A stretch of 64,000 nt of DNA from contig OX579637.1 in the NCBI GenBank assembly GCA_951230915.1, forward strand, positions 5,208,001 through 5,272,000. Direction: 5' to 3'. The translations under genes and the position numbers were made by a program. Positions 12,618 to 23,401 of this stretch are shown here, in pieces (the first letter of the stretch is position 1; each line of letters opens with the position of its first letter). Under the pieces are notes generated by a model that worked only from the letters and a program-made list of their open reading frames with translations, did not search any database and was not told the origin of the DNA. This DNA comes from Antitrichia curtipendula. Its lineage: Eukaryota; Streptophyta; Bryopsida; Hypnales; Leucodontaceae.

Positions 12618-15110
12618 CCGCAATATGCTAGTTTCATTACACAAATGAGATACTAAAAGAAGACCCCATCCCCTATACTTTGGGGATCCAAATTCAAATG
12701 TCATGGAATTTGTTGGCCATTTCACAAGTTCAAAAAACTGTACAAGTTGTAAACAATCCCCACATGTTGAATCTATATCGAGATTCCATTCATGCCGCAA
12801 TATGCTAGTTTTATTATGTGAATGAAATATTAAAAGAATTCGCCATGCCCTGTACTCTGGAGATCTAAATTCAAATGTCATAGAATTTATTGGCCATTTG
12901 ACGAGTTCAAAAAAATGTACAAGTTGTACATAATTCCCACATGTAGAGTCCATGTGGGGATTCCATTCTTGGCACAATATGCTAGTTTTATTATATGAAT
13001 GAAATATTAAAAGAATTCGCCATGCCCTGTACTCTGGGGATCCAAATTCAAATGACATAGAATTTGTTGGCCATTTGACGAGTTCAAAAAAATGTACAAG
13101 TTGTAAATAACTTCCACATGTAGAATCCATGTGGAGATTCCATTCTTTCCGCAATATGCTAGTTTCATTACACAAATTAGATACTAAAAGAAGACCCCAT
13201 CCCCTGTACTTTGGGGATGCAAATTCAAATGTCATGGAATTTGTTGGCCATTTCACAAGTTCAAAAAACTGTACAAGTTGTAAATAATCCCCACATGTAA
13301 AATCCATGTGGGGATTCCATTCTTGCAGCAATATGCTAGTTTTATTATATGAATGAAATATTAAAAGAATTTGCTTTCCCTGTACTCTGGGGATCCAAAT
13401 TCAAATGACATAGAATTTGTTGGCCATTTGACGAGTTCAAAAAACTGAACAAGTTGTAAATAATTTCCACATGTAGAATCCATGTGGAGATACCATTCTT
13501 TCCGCAATATGCTAGTTTTATTATGTGAATGAAATATTAAAAGAATTCGCCATGCCCTGTACTCTGGAGACCCAAATTCAAATGTCATACAATTTGTTGG
13601 CCATTTGACGAGTTCAAAAAACTGTAGAAGTTGTGAATAATCCCCACATGTTGAATCTATGTCGAGATTCCATTCTTGCCCCAATATGCTAATTTTATTA
13701 TGTGAATGAAATATTAAAAGGATTCGCCATGCCTTGTACTTTAGGGATCCAAATTCAAATGTCATGGAATTTGTTGGCCATTTGACGAGTTCAAAAAAAT
13801 GTACAAGTTGTAAATAATTCCCACATGTAGAGTCCATGTGGGGATTCCATTCTTGCCGCAATATGCTAGTTTTATTATATGAATGAAATATTAAAAGAAT
13901 TCGCTTTCCCTGTACTCTGGGGATCCAAATTCAAATGACATAGAATTTGTTGGCCATTTGACGAGTTCAAAAAAATGTACAAGTTGTAAATAATTTCCAC
14001 ATGTAGAATCCATGTGGAGATTCCATTCTTTCCGCAATATGCTAGTTTCATTACACAAATGAGATACTAAAAGAAGACCCCATCCCCTGTACTTTGGGGA
14101 TCCAAATTCAAATGTCATGGAATTTGTTGGCCATTTCACAAGTTCAAAAAACTGTACAAGTTGTAAACAATCCCCACATGTTGAATCTATGTCGAGATTC
14201 CATTCATGCCGCAATATACTAGTTTTATTATGTGAATGAAATATTAAAAGAATTCGCCATGCCCTATACTCTGGAGATCTAAATTCAAATGTCATAGAAT
14301 TTATTGGCCATTTGACGAGTTCAAAAAAATGTACAAGTTGTACATAATTCCCACATGTAGAGTCCATGTGGGGATTCCATTCTTGGCGCAATATGCTAGT
14401 TTTATTATATGAATGAAATATTAAAAGAATTTGCCATGCCCTGTACTCTGGGGATCCAAATTCAAATGACATAGAATTTGTTGGCCATTTGACGAGTTCA
14501 AAAAAATGTACAAGTTGTAAATAACTTCCACATGTAGAATCCATGTGGAGATTCCATTCTTTCCGCAATATGCTAGTTTCATTACACAAATGAGATACTA
14601 AAAGAAGACCCCATCCCCTGTACTTTAGGGATCCAAATTCAAATGTCATGGAATTTGTTGGCCATTTCACAAGTTCAAAAAACTGTACAAGTTGTAAATA
14701 ATCCCCACATGTAAAATCCATGTGGGGATTCCATTCTTGCAGCAATATGCTAGTTTTATTATATGAATGAAATATTAAAAGAATTTGCTTTCCCTGTACT
14801 CTCGGGATCCAAATTCAAATGACATAGAATTTGTTGGCCATTTGACGAGTTCAAAAAACTGAACAAGTTGTAAATAATTTCCACATAAAGAATCCATGTG
14901 GAGATACCATTCTTTCCGCAATATGCTAGTTCTATTATGTGAATGAAATATTAAAAGAATTCGCCATGCCCTGTACTCTAGAGACCCAAATTCAAATGTC
15001 ATACAATTTGTTGGCCATTTGACGAGTTCAAAAAACTGTAGAAGTTGTGAATAATCCCCACATGTTGAATCTATGTCGAGATTCCATTCTTGCCCCAATA
15101 TGCTAATTTT
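12618..15110. repeat. 1,414-bp (8-monomer) tandem duplication
   Basis: Markers recur 1,414 bp apart: gtttcattac at 12,631 and 14,045, the rare tcttgcagca at 13,321 and 14,735, and a rare cttgcccc junction near 13,676 and 15,090. Shared private changes include tgtacataatt and cttggc(g/a)caata. The first copy covers about 12,618-14,031 and the second about 14,032-15,110, where an E-headed, D-tailed hybrid monomer follows. 1,414 bp equals eight monomers. Confidence 0.9.
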
Positions 15111-15975
15111 ATTCTGTGAATGAAATATTAAAAGAATTCGCTTTCCCTGTACTCTGGGGATCCAAATTCAAATGACATAGAATTTGTTGGCCATTTGACG
15201 AGTTCAAAAAAATGTACAAGTTGTAAATAAATTCCACATGTAGAATCCATGTGGAGATTCCATTCTTTCCGCAATATGCTAGTTTAATTACACAAATGAG
15301 ATACTAAAAGAATCCCCCGTCCCCTGTACTTTGGGGATCCAAATTCAAATGTCATGGAATTTGTTGGCCATTTCACAAGTTCAAAAAATTGTAAAAGTTG
15401 TAAATAATCCCCACATGAAGAATCCATGTGGGGATTCCATTCTTGCCGCAATATGCTAGTTTAATTACAAAATTGAGATACTAAAAGAATCCCCCATCCC
15501 CTGTACTTTGGGGATCCAAATTCAAATGTCATAGAATTTGTTGGCCATTTCACAAGTTCAAAAAACTGAACAAGTTGTAAATAATTCCCACATGTAGAGT
15601 CCATGTGGGGATTCCATTATTGCCGCAATATGCTAGTTTTATTATATGAATGAAATATTAAAAGAATTCGCTTTCCCTGTACTCTGGAGATCCAAATTCA
15701 AATGACATAGAATTTGTTGGCCATTTGACGAGTTCAAAAAAATGTACAAGTTGTAAATAATTTCCACATGTAGAGTCCATGTGGGGATTCCATTCTTGGC
15801 GCAATATGCTAGTTTTATTATATGAATGAAATATTAAAAGAATTTGCCATGCCCTGTACTCTGGGGATCCAAATTCAAATGACATAGAATTTGTTGGCCA
15901 TTTGACGAGTTCAAAAAAATGTACAAGTTGTAAATAATTTCCACATGTAGAATCCATGTGGAGATTCCATTCTTT
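15111..15975. repeat. Transition from irregular to regular higher-order repeats
   Basis: About five satellite monomers link the irregular left part to the regular HOR domain: an E/D hybrid (E-like ctaattttatt head followed by tcgctttccc), two A monomers (the second with acaaaattgag) and two D monomers. The second D monomer keeps the full 177 bp because it has tttgccatgccc in place of the shorter tcgctttccc. Nothing but satellite is present. Confidence 0.85.
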
Positions 15976-16859
15976 CCGCAATATGCTAGTTTCATTACAC
16001 AAATGAGATACTAAAAGAAGACCCCATCCCCTGTACTTTGGGGATCCAAATTCAAATGTCATAGAATTTGTTGGCCATTTGACGAGTTCAAAAAACTGAA
16101 CAAGTTGTAAATAATTTCCACATGTAGAATCCATGTGGAGATTCCATTCTTTTCGCAATATGCTAGTTTTATTATGTGAATGAAATATTAAAAGAATTCG
16201 CCATGCCCTGTACTCTGGGTATCTAAATCCAAATGTCATAGAATTTGTTGGCCATTTGACAAGTTCAATAAAATGTACAAGTTTTAAACAATCCCCACAT
16301 GTTGAATCTATGTCGAGATTACATTCTTGCCGCAATATGCTAATTTTATTATGTGAATGAAATACTAAAAAAATTCGCCATGCCTTGTACTTTAGGGATC
16401 CAAATTCAAATGTCATGGAATTTGTTGGCCATTTGACGAGTTCAAAAAAATGTACAAGTTGTAAATAATTCCCGCATGTAGAGTCCATGTGGGGATTCCA
16501 TTCTTGCCGCAATATGCTAGTTTTATTATATGAATGAAATATTAAAAGAATTCGCTTTCCCTGTACTCTGGAGATCCAAATTCAAATGACATAGAATTTG
16601 TTGGCCATTTGACGAGTTCAAAAAAATGTACAAGTTGTAAATAATTTCCACATGTAGAATCCATGTGGAGATTCCATTCTTTCCGCAATATGCTAGTTTC
16701 ATTACACAAATGAGATACTAAAAGAAGACCCCATCCCCTGTACTTTGGGGATCCAAATTCAAATGTCATGGAATTTGTTGGCCATTTCACAAGTTCAAAA
16801 AATTGTAAAAGTTGTAAATAATCCCCACATGAAGAATCCATGTGGGGATTCCATTCTTG

Positions 16860-17744
16860 CCGCAATATGCTAGTTTAATTACACAAATGAGATACTAAAA
16901 GAATCCCCCATCCCCTGTACTTTGGGGATCCAAATTCAAATGTCATAGAATTTGTTGGCCATTTGACGAGTTCAAAAAACTGAACAAGTCGTAAATAATT
17001 TCCACATGTAGAATCCATGTGGAGATTCCATTCTTTTCGCAATATGCTAGTTTTATTATGTGAATGAAATATTAAAAGAATTCGCCATGCCCTGTACTCT
17101 GGGGATCTAAATTCAAATGTCATAGAATTTGTTGGCCATTTGACAAGTTCAATAAAATGTACAAGTTTTAAACAATCCCCACATGTTGAATCTATGTCGA
17201 GATTACATTCTTGCCGCAATATGCTAATTTTATTATGTGAATGAAATACTAAAAAAATTCGCCATGCCTTGTACTTTAGGGATCCAAATTCAAATGTCAT
17301 GGAATTTGTTGGCCATTTGACGAGTTCAAAAAAATGTACAAGTTGTAAATAATTCCCGCATGTAGAGTCCATGTGGGGATTCCATTCTTGCCGCAATATG
17401 CTAGTTTTATTATATGAATGAAATATTAAAAGAATTCGCCATGCCCTGTACTCTGGGGATCCAAATTCAAATGACATAGAATTTGTTGGCCATTTGACGA
17501 GTTCAAAAAAATGTACAAGTTGTAAATAATTTCCACATGTAGAATCCATGTGGAGATTCCATTCTTTCCGCAATATGCTAGTTTCATTACACAAATGAGA
17601 TACTAAAAGAAGACCCCATCCCCTGTACTTTGGGGATCCAAATTCAAATGTCATGGAATTTGTTGGCCATTTCACAAGTTCAAAAAATTGTAAAAGTTGT
17701 AAATAATCCCCACATGAAGAATCCATGTGGGGATTCCATTCTTG
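16860..17744. repeat. Pentamer HOR unit A-C-E-D-B, 885-bp version
   Basis: Five monomers of 177 bp: A 16,860-17,036, C 17,037-17,213, E 17,214-17,390, D 17,391-17,567, B 17,568-17,744. The D monomer here has tcgccatgccc instead of tcgctttccc and so lacks the usual 1-bp shortening, which makes the unit 885 bp instead of 884. The D identity is still clear from ttattatatg and aaatgacat. Confidence 0.92.
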
Positions 17745-17921
17745 CCGCAATATGCTAGTTTAATTACACAAATGAGATACTAAAAGAATCCCCCATCCCC
17801 TGTACTTTGGGGATCCAAATTCAAATGTCATAGAATTTGTTGGCCATTTCACAAGTTCAAAAAACTGAACAAGTTGTAAATAATTTCCACATGTAGAATC
17901 CATGTGGGGATTCCATTCTTT
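17745..17921. repeat. Monomer type A (reference copy)
   Basis: Diagnostic words in order: gtttaattacac, atgagatac, agaatccccca, tactttgggg, gtcatagaattt, cacaag (gacgag in other copies), aactgaac, tttccacatg and catgtgg. In the minus-strand reading frame, the tta in gtttaatt is a stop codon, so A monomers end many of the minus-strand open frames. Confidence 0.9.
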
Positions 17922-18098
17922 CCGCAATATGCTAGTTTTATTATGTGAATGAAATATTAAAAGAATTCGCCATGCCCTGTACTCTGGGGATCTAAATTCA
18001 AATGTCATAGAATTTGTTGGCCATTTGACAAGTTCAATAAAACGTACAAGTTTTAAACAATCCCCACATGTTGAATCTATGTCGAGATTACATTCTGG
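17922..18098. repeat. Monomer type C (reference copy)
   Basis: Diagnostic words: gttttattatgtg, attcgccatgccctg, tactctgggg followed by atctaaattc (instead of atccaaattc), gacaag, ttcaataaaacg, aaacaatcccc, and gttgaatctatgtcgag. The last change removes two pairs of the terminal dyad, leaving 9 of 11 positions complementary. Elsewhere C appears with E-like or other tails, which marks recombinant monomers. Confidence 0.88.
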
Positions 18099-18275
18099 CC
18101 GCAATATGCTAATTTTATTATGTGATTGAAATACTAAAAAAATTCGCCATGCCTTGTACTTTAGGGATCCAAATTCAAATGTCATGGAATTTGTTGGCCA
18201 TTTGACGAGTTCAAAAAAATGTACAAGTTGTAAATAATTCCCACATGTAGAGTCCATGTGGGGATTCCATTCTTG
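18099..18275. repeat. Monomer type E (reference copy)
   Basis: Diagnostic words: gctaattttatt (gctaat in place of gctag), gaaatactaaaaaaattc in this HOR (gaaatattaaaag elsewhere), gccatgccttgtac, tttagggatcc, gtcatggaattt, aattcccacatg, and tagagtccatgtgggg. The dyad has one T-G mismatch in otherwise complementary 12-base arms. Confidence 0.88.
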
Positions 18276-18451
18276 CCGCAATATGCTAGTTTTATTATAT
18301 GAATGAAATATTAAAAGAATTCGCTTTCCCTGTACTCTGGGGATCCAAATTCAAATGACATAGAATTTGTTGGCCATTTGACGAGTTCAAAAAAATGTAC
18401 AAGTTGTAAATAATTTCCACATGTAGAATCCATGTGGAGATTCCATTCTTT
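18276..18451. repeat. Monomer type D (reference copy, 176 bp)
   Basis: Diagnostic words: gttttattatatg, attcgctttccctg, tactctgggg, aaatgacatag (other types have aaatgtcat), gacgag, ttcaaaaaaatg, tttccacatg and catgtggagatt. The tcgctttccc segment is 1 bp shorter than tcgccatgccc in C and E. D therefore shifts the reading frame and is one of two reasons why the minus-strand frames end. Confidence 0.9.
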
Positions 18452-18628
18452 CCGCAATATGCTAGTTTCATTACACAAATGAGATACTAAAAGAAGACCC
18501 CATCCCCTGTACTTTGGGAATCCAAATTCAAATGTCATGGAATTTGTTGGCCATTTCACAAGTTCAAAAAATTGTAAAAGTTGTAAATAATCCCCACATG
18601 AAGAATCCATGTGGGGATTCCATTCTTG
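18452..18628. repeat. Monomer type B (reference copy)
   Basis: Diagnostic words: gtttcattacac, atgagatac, agaagacccc (aatccccc in some HOR copies), gtcatggaattt, cacaag, aattgtaaaagttg, ccccacatgaagaatcc and gtgggg. The terminal dyad is perfect in this type, with 12-base arms and a 7-base loop. Confidence 0.88.
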
Positions 18629-20219
18629 CCGAAATATGCTAGTTTAATTACACAAATGAGATACTAAAAGAATCCCCCATCCCCTGTACTTTGGGGATCC
18701 AAATTCAAATGTCATAGAATTTGTTGGCCATTTCACAAGTTCAAAAAACTGAACAAGTTGTAAATAATTTCCACATGTAGAATCCATGTGGGGATTCCAT
18801 TCTTTCCGCAATATGCTAGTTTTATTATGTGAATGAAATATTAAAAGAATTCGCCATGCCCTGTACTCTGGGGATCTAAATTCAAATGTCATAGAATTTG
18901 TTGGCCATTTGACAAGTTCAATAAAACGTACAAGTTTTAAACAATCCCCACATGTTGAATCTATGTCGAGATTACATTCTGGGCGCAATATGCTAATTTT
19001 ATTATGTGATTGAAATACTAAAAAAATTCGCCATGCCTTGTACTTTAGGGATCCAAATTCAAATGTCATGGAATTTGTTGGCCATTTGACGAGTTCAAAA
19101 AAATGTACAAGTTGTAAATAATTCCCACATGTAGAGTCCATGTGGGGATTCCATTCTTGCCGCAATATGCTAGTTTTATTATATGAATGAAATATTAAAA
19201 GAATTCGCTTTCCCTGTACTCTGGGGATCCAAATTCAAATGACATAGAATTTGTTGGCCATTTGACGAGTTCAAAAAAATGTACAAGTTGTAAATAATTT
19301 CCACATGTAGAATCCATGTGGAGATTCCATTCTTTCCGCAATATGCTAGTTTAATTACACAAATGAGATACTAAAAGAATCCCCCATCCCCTGTACTTTG
19401 GGAATCCAAATTCAAATGTCATGGAATTTGTTGGCCATTTCACAAGTTCAAAAAATTGTAAAAGTTGTAAATAATCCCCACATGAAGAATCCATGTGGGG
19501 ATTCCATTCTTGCCGCAATATGCTAGTTTAATTACACAAATGAGATACTAAAAGAAGACCCCATCCCCTGTACTTTGGGGATCCAAATTCAAATGTCATA
19601 GAATTTGTTGGCCATTTCACAAGTTCAAAAAACTGAACAAGTTGTAAATAATTTCCACATGTAGAATCCATGTGGGGATTCCATTCTTTCCGCAATATGC
19701 TAGTTTTATTATGTGAATGAAATATTAAAAGAATTCGCCATGCCCTGTACTCTGGGGATCTAAATTCAAATGTCATAGAATTTGTTGGCCATTTGACAAG
19801 TTCAAAAAAATGTACAAGTTGTAAATAATTTCCACATGTAGAGTCCATGTGGGGATTCCATTCTTGCCGCAATATGCTAGTTTTATTATATGAATGAAAT
19901 ATTAAAAGAATTCGCTTTCCCTGTACTCTGGAGATCCAAATTCAAATGACATAGAATTTGTTGGCCATTTGACGAGTTCAAAAAAATGTACAAGTTGTAA
20001 ATAATTTCCACATGTAGAATCCATGTGGAGATTCCATTCTTTCCGCAATATGCTAGTTTCATTACACAAATGAGATACTAAAAGAATCCCCCATCCCCTG
20101 TACTTTGGGGATCCAAACTCAAATGTCATGGAATTTGTTGGCCATTTCACAAGTTCAAAAAATTGTAAAAGTTGTAAATAATCCCCACATGAAGAATCCA
20201 TGTGGGGATTCCATTCTTG
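18629..20219. repeat. 9-mer HOR unit with a C/E hybrid monomer, 1,591 bp
   Basis: Monomer order is A 18,629, C 18,806, E 18,983, D 19,160, A-headed/B-tailed 19,336, A 19,513, C/E hybrid 19,690, D 19,867, B 20,043-20,219. The hybrid has a C head (ttattatgtg, ggggatctaaattc) and an E-like tail (ttcaaaaaaatg, tagagtccatgtgggg). This is what one expects if two pentamers lost 177 bp by unequal exchange between C and the next E. The same arrangement recurs at 21,811-23,401, 25,877-27,467, 28,529-30,119 and 30,120-31,710. Confidence 0.9.
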
Positions 20220-21810
20220 CCGCAATATGCTAGTTTAATTACACAAATGAGATACTAAAAGAATCCCCCATCCCCTGTACTTTGGGGATCCAAATTCAAA
20301 TGTCATAGAATTTGTTGGCCATTTCACAAGTTCAAAAAACTGAACAAGTTGTAAATAATTTCCACATGTAGAATCCATGTGGGGATTCCATTCTTTCCGC
20401 AATATGCTAGTTTTATTATGTGAATGAAATATTAAAAGAATTCGCCATGCCCTGTACTCTGGGGATCTAAATTCAAATGTCATAGAATTTGTTGGCCATT
20501 TGACAAGTTCAATAAAACGTACAAGTTGTAAACAATCCCCACATGTTGAATCTATGTCGAGATTACATTCTGGCCGCAATATGCTAATTTTATTATGTGA
20601 TTGAAATACTAAAAAAATTCGCCATGCCTTGTACTTTAGGGATCCAAATTCAAATGTCATGGAATTTGTTGGCCATTTGACGAGTTCAAAAAAATGTACA
20701 AGTTGTAAATAATTCCCACATGTAGAGTCCATGTGGGGATTCCATTCTTGCCGCAATATGCTAGTTTTATTATATGAATGAAATATTAAAAGAATTCGCT
20801 TTCCCTGTACTCTGGGGATCCAAATTCAAATGACATAGAATTTGTTGGCCATTTGACGAGTTCAAAAAAATGTACAAGTTGTAAATAATTTCCACATGTA
20901 GAATCCATGTGGAGATTCCATTCTTTCCGCAATATGCTAGTTTCATTACACAAATGAGATACTAAAAGAAGACCCCATCCCCTGTACTTTGGGGATCCAA
21001 ATTCAAATGTCATAGAATTTGTTGGCCATTTGACGAGTTCAAAAAACTGAACAAGTTGTAAATAATTTCCACATGTAGAATCCATGTGGAGATTCCATTC
21101 TTTTCGCAATATGCTAGTTTTATTATGTGAATGAAATATTAAAAGAATTCGCCATGCCCTGTACTCTGGGGATCTAAATTCAAATGTCATAGAATTTGTT
21201 GGCCATTTGACAAGTTCAATAAAATGTACAAGTTGTAAACAATCCCCACATGTTGAATCTATGTCGAGATTACATTCTTGCCGCAATATGCTAATTTTAT
21301 TATGTGAATGAAATACTAAAAAAATTCGCCATGCCTTGTACTTTAGGGATCCAAATTCAAATGTCATGGAATTTGTTGGCCATTTGACGAGTTCAAAAAA
21401 ATGTACAAGTTGTAAATAATTCCCACATGTAGAGTCCATGTGGGGATTCCATTCTTGCCGCAATATGCTAGTTTTATTATATGAATGAAATATTAAAAGA
21501 ATTCGCTTTCCCTGTACTCTGGGGATCCAAATTCAAATGACATAGAATTTGTTGGCCATTTGACGAGTTCAAAAAAATGTACAAGTTGTAAATAATTTCC
21601 ACATGTAGAATCCATGTGGAGATTCCATTCTTTCCGCAATATGCTAGTTTCATTACACAAATGAGATACTAAAAGAAGACCCCATCCCCTGTACTTTGGG
21701 GATCCAAATTCAAATGTCATGGAATTTGTTGGCCATTTCACAAGTTCAAAAAATTGTAAAAGTTGTAAATAATCCCCACATGAAGAATCCATGTGGGGAT
21801 TCCATTCTTG
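20220..21810. repeat. 9-mer HOR unit with a B/A hybrid monomer, 1,591 bp
   Basis: The length is the same as the neighbouring 9-mers but the structure differs: A, C, E, D, B/A, C, E, D, B. The hybrid starting near 20,927 has a B head (tttcattacac, agaagacccc) and an A tail (gtcatagaattt, gacgag, aactgaac). A whole C and a whole E follow it. The missing monomer is thus at the B-A junction here, not at C-E. Similar B/A hybrids occur near 15,976 and 24,993. Confidence 0.88.
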
Positions 21811-23401
21811 CCGCAATATGCTAGTTTAATTACACAAATGAGATACTAAAAGAATCCCCCATCCCCTGTACTTTGGGGATCCAAATTCAAATGTCATAGA
21901 ATTTGTTGGCCATTTCACAAGTTCAAAAAACTGAACAAGTTGTAAATAATTTCCACATGTAGAATCCATGTGGGGATTCCATTCTTTCCGCAATATGCTA
22001 GTTTTATTATGTGAATGAAATATTAAAAGAATTCGCCATGCCCTGTACTCTGGGGATCTAAATTCAAATGTCATAGAATTTGTTGGCCATTTGACAAGTT
22101 CAATAAAACGTACAAGTTTTAAACAATCCCCACATGTTGAATCTATGTCGAGATTACATTCTGGCCGCAATATGCTAATTTTATTATGTGATTGAAATAC
22201 TAAAAAAATTCGCCATGCCTTGTACTTTAGGGATCCAAATTCAAATGTCATGGAATTTGTTGGCCATTTGACGAGTTCAAAAAAATGTACAAGTTGTAAA
22301 TAATTCCCACATGTAGAGTCCATGTGGGGATTCCATTCTTGCCGCAATATGCTAGTTTTATTATATGAATGAAATATTAAAAGAATTCGCTTTCCCTGTA
22401 CTCTAGGGATCCAAATTCAAATGACATAGAATTTGTTGGCCATTTGACGAGTTCAAAAAAATGTACAAGTTGTAAATAATTTCCACATGTAGAATCCATG
22501 TGGAGATTCCATTCTTTCCGCAATATGCTAGTTTAATTACACAAATGAGATACTAAAAGAATCCCCCATCCCCTGTACTTTGGGAATCCAAATTCAAATG
22601 TCATGGAATTTGTTGGCCATTTCACAAGTTCAAAAAATTGTAAAAGTTGTAAATAATCCCCACATGAAGAATCCATGTGGGGATTCCATTCTTGCCGCAA
22701 TATGCTAGTTTAATTACACAAATGAGATACTAAAAGAATCCCCCATCCCCTGTACTTTGGGGATCCAAATTCAAATGTCATAGAATTTGTTGGCCATTTC
22801 ACAAGTTCAAAAAACTGAACAAGTTGTAAATAATTTCCACATGTAGAATCCATGTGGGGATTCCATTCTTTCCGCAATATGCTAGTTTTATTATGTGAAT
22901 GAAATATTAAAAGAATTCGCCATGCCCTGTACTCTGGGGATCTAAATTCAAATGTCATAGAATTTGTTGGCCATTTGACAAGTTCAAAAAAATGTACAAG
23001 TTGTAAATAATTTCCACATGTAGAGTCCATGTGGGGATTCCATTCTTGCCGCAATATGCTAGTTTTATTATATGAATGAAATATTAAAAGAATTCGCTTT
23101 CCCTGTACTCTGGAGATCCAAATTCAAATGACATAGAATTTGTTGGCCATTTGACGAGTTCAAAAAAATGTACAAGTTGTACATAATTTCCACATGTAGA
23201 ATCCATGTGGAGATTCCATTCTTTCCGCAATATGCTAGTTTCATTACACAAATGAGATACTAAAAGAATCCCCCATCCCCTGTACTTTGGGGATCCAAAC
23301 TCAAATGTCATGGAATTTGTTGGCCATTTCACAAGTTCAAAAAATTGTAAAAGTTGTAAATAATCCCCACATGAAGAATCCATGTGGGGATTCCATTCTT
23401 G
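21811..23401. repeat. 9-mer HOR unit, C/E hybrid type, 1,591 bp
   Basis: Same order as 18,629-20,219, including gattacattctgg and gtgattgaaatac in its C and E monomers and ggatccaaactc in its last B monomer. It has a few private changes, such as ctctaggg near 22,402 and tgtacataattt near 23,180. Confidence 0.88.

Larger units (their letters stand above)
17745..18628. repeat. Canonical pentamer HOR unit A-C-E-D-B, 884 bp
   Basis: The clearest complete pentamer: A 17,745-17,921, C 17,922-18,098, E 18,099-18,275, D 18,276-18,451 (176 bp), B 18,452-18,628. It is the simplest unit from which the neighbouring 9-mers and the 14-mer can be derived. C carries the private ttcaataaaacg, tctatgtcgag and gattacattctgg. 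E carries gtgattgaaatac. Confidence 0.93.

Noticed and set aside
12102..13331. Long minus-strand open reading frames (up to 409 codons) as protein-coding genes
   Set aside because: They follow from a repeat period divisible by three, contain only the repeated 59-residue pattern, start and stop at arbitrary monomers, are broken by 1-bp-short monomers throughout, and have no associated promoter or unique sequence.
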